From Clostridia bacterium (GTDB taxonomy: Bacteria; Bacillota; Clostridia; Oscillospirales; CAG-272): a stretch of 12,498 bases of DNA. The stretch's first letter is position 1. Each line of letters starts with the position of its first letter. A model generated the notes under the pieces. The model saw only the letters and a list, made by a program, of their open reading frames with translations. It ran no database searches and was not told the origin of the DNA. Of the stretch, positions 12,448 to 12,498 are shown one piece after another. Made by a program: the position numbers and the translations under genes. The stretch is from the NCBI GenBank assembly GCA_017461825.1, contig JAFTXB010000280.1, positions 1-12,498 on the forward strand. The letters run 5' to 3'.

Positions 12448-12498
12448 TAATAATCACAAAAATTGAGGGGCTCCAAACGAAAGTTGGCGGAAAATGTG

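Noticed and set aside
1..12498. tRNA, rRNA, CRISPR array, transposase or integrase genes
   Set aside because: Looked for by eye on both strands; no cloverleaf with a TTCGA-type arm, no regular spaced repeats and no recombinase motifs were found.

Overview
The window looks like chromosomal DNA from an uncultured, low-to-moderate GC Clostridia-type bacterium (Bacillota), plausibly a gut Oscillospirales/Christensenellales relative. The case rests on strong AGGAGG-type ribosome binding sites, sigma-A promoters with 17-base spacers, a DUF1934 (YwiB-like) gene overlapping a NudF-type gene, a TcdA gene, a DUF4965/GtaA-like enzyme behind an AraC regulator, and several hairpin repeats of the kind scattered through such genomes. 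No rRNA, tRNA, CRISPR array, transposase or integrase gene was seen. Genus cannot be assigned from sequence alone.

Layout. 1-870: an AT-rich stretch with the 3' end of a NUDIX pyrophosphatase gene, a hairpin resembling the end of a repeat element, a 67-residue zinc-ribbon protein and a hairpin terminator. 910-2064 (minus strand): a two-gene operon of an ADP-ribose-pyrophosphatase-like NUDIX enzyme and a DUF1934 protein, joined by an ATGA overlap, with its own promoter. 2141-3517 (plus): a compact two-gene module of a small Cro/CI-type regulator and a HipA-like kinase with overlapping reading frames. It is driven by a textbook TTGACA-N17-TATAAT promoter, and an imperfect 12-base inverted repeat abuts the -35 box. 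This is the most system-like part of the window and reads as a HipBA-type toxin-antitoxin variant whose kinase has an N-terminal region unlike classical HipA.

3600-6244 (plus): tcdA-like tRNA t6A dehydratase, flanked by two inverted copies of a hairpin repeat; a calcineurin-like phosphoesterase; and, overlapping it by 4 bases, a putative exported protein with an FG-GAP-like segment. The signal region of that last protein looks damaged or frame-shifted. 6275-7906 (plus): an AT-rich MFS transporter gene behind a long leader (about 280 bases) that carries a possible 9-codon leader peptide and alternative base pairings. 7907-8149 is non-genic apart from a hairpin terminator and a short minus-strand stretch that reads like a gene remnant.

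8150-11147 (minus): an AraC-family regulator with a good promoter, followed on the same strand by a 652-residue GtaA/DUF4965-type six-hairpin protein that lacks a signal peptide. Regulator and enzyme probably form a sensing and catabolic pair of unknown substrate. 11240-11394 is a 155-base element with imperfect 24-base terminal inverted repeats and no coding capacity, like a MITE. 11488-12447 (minus): an MBL-fold hydrolase with a clear promoter near the window end.
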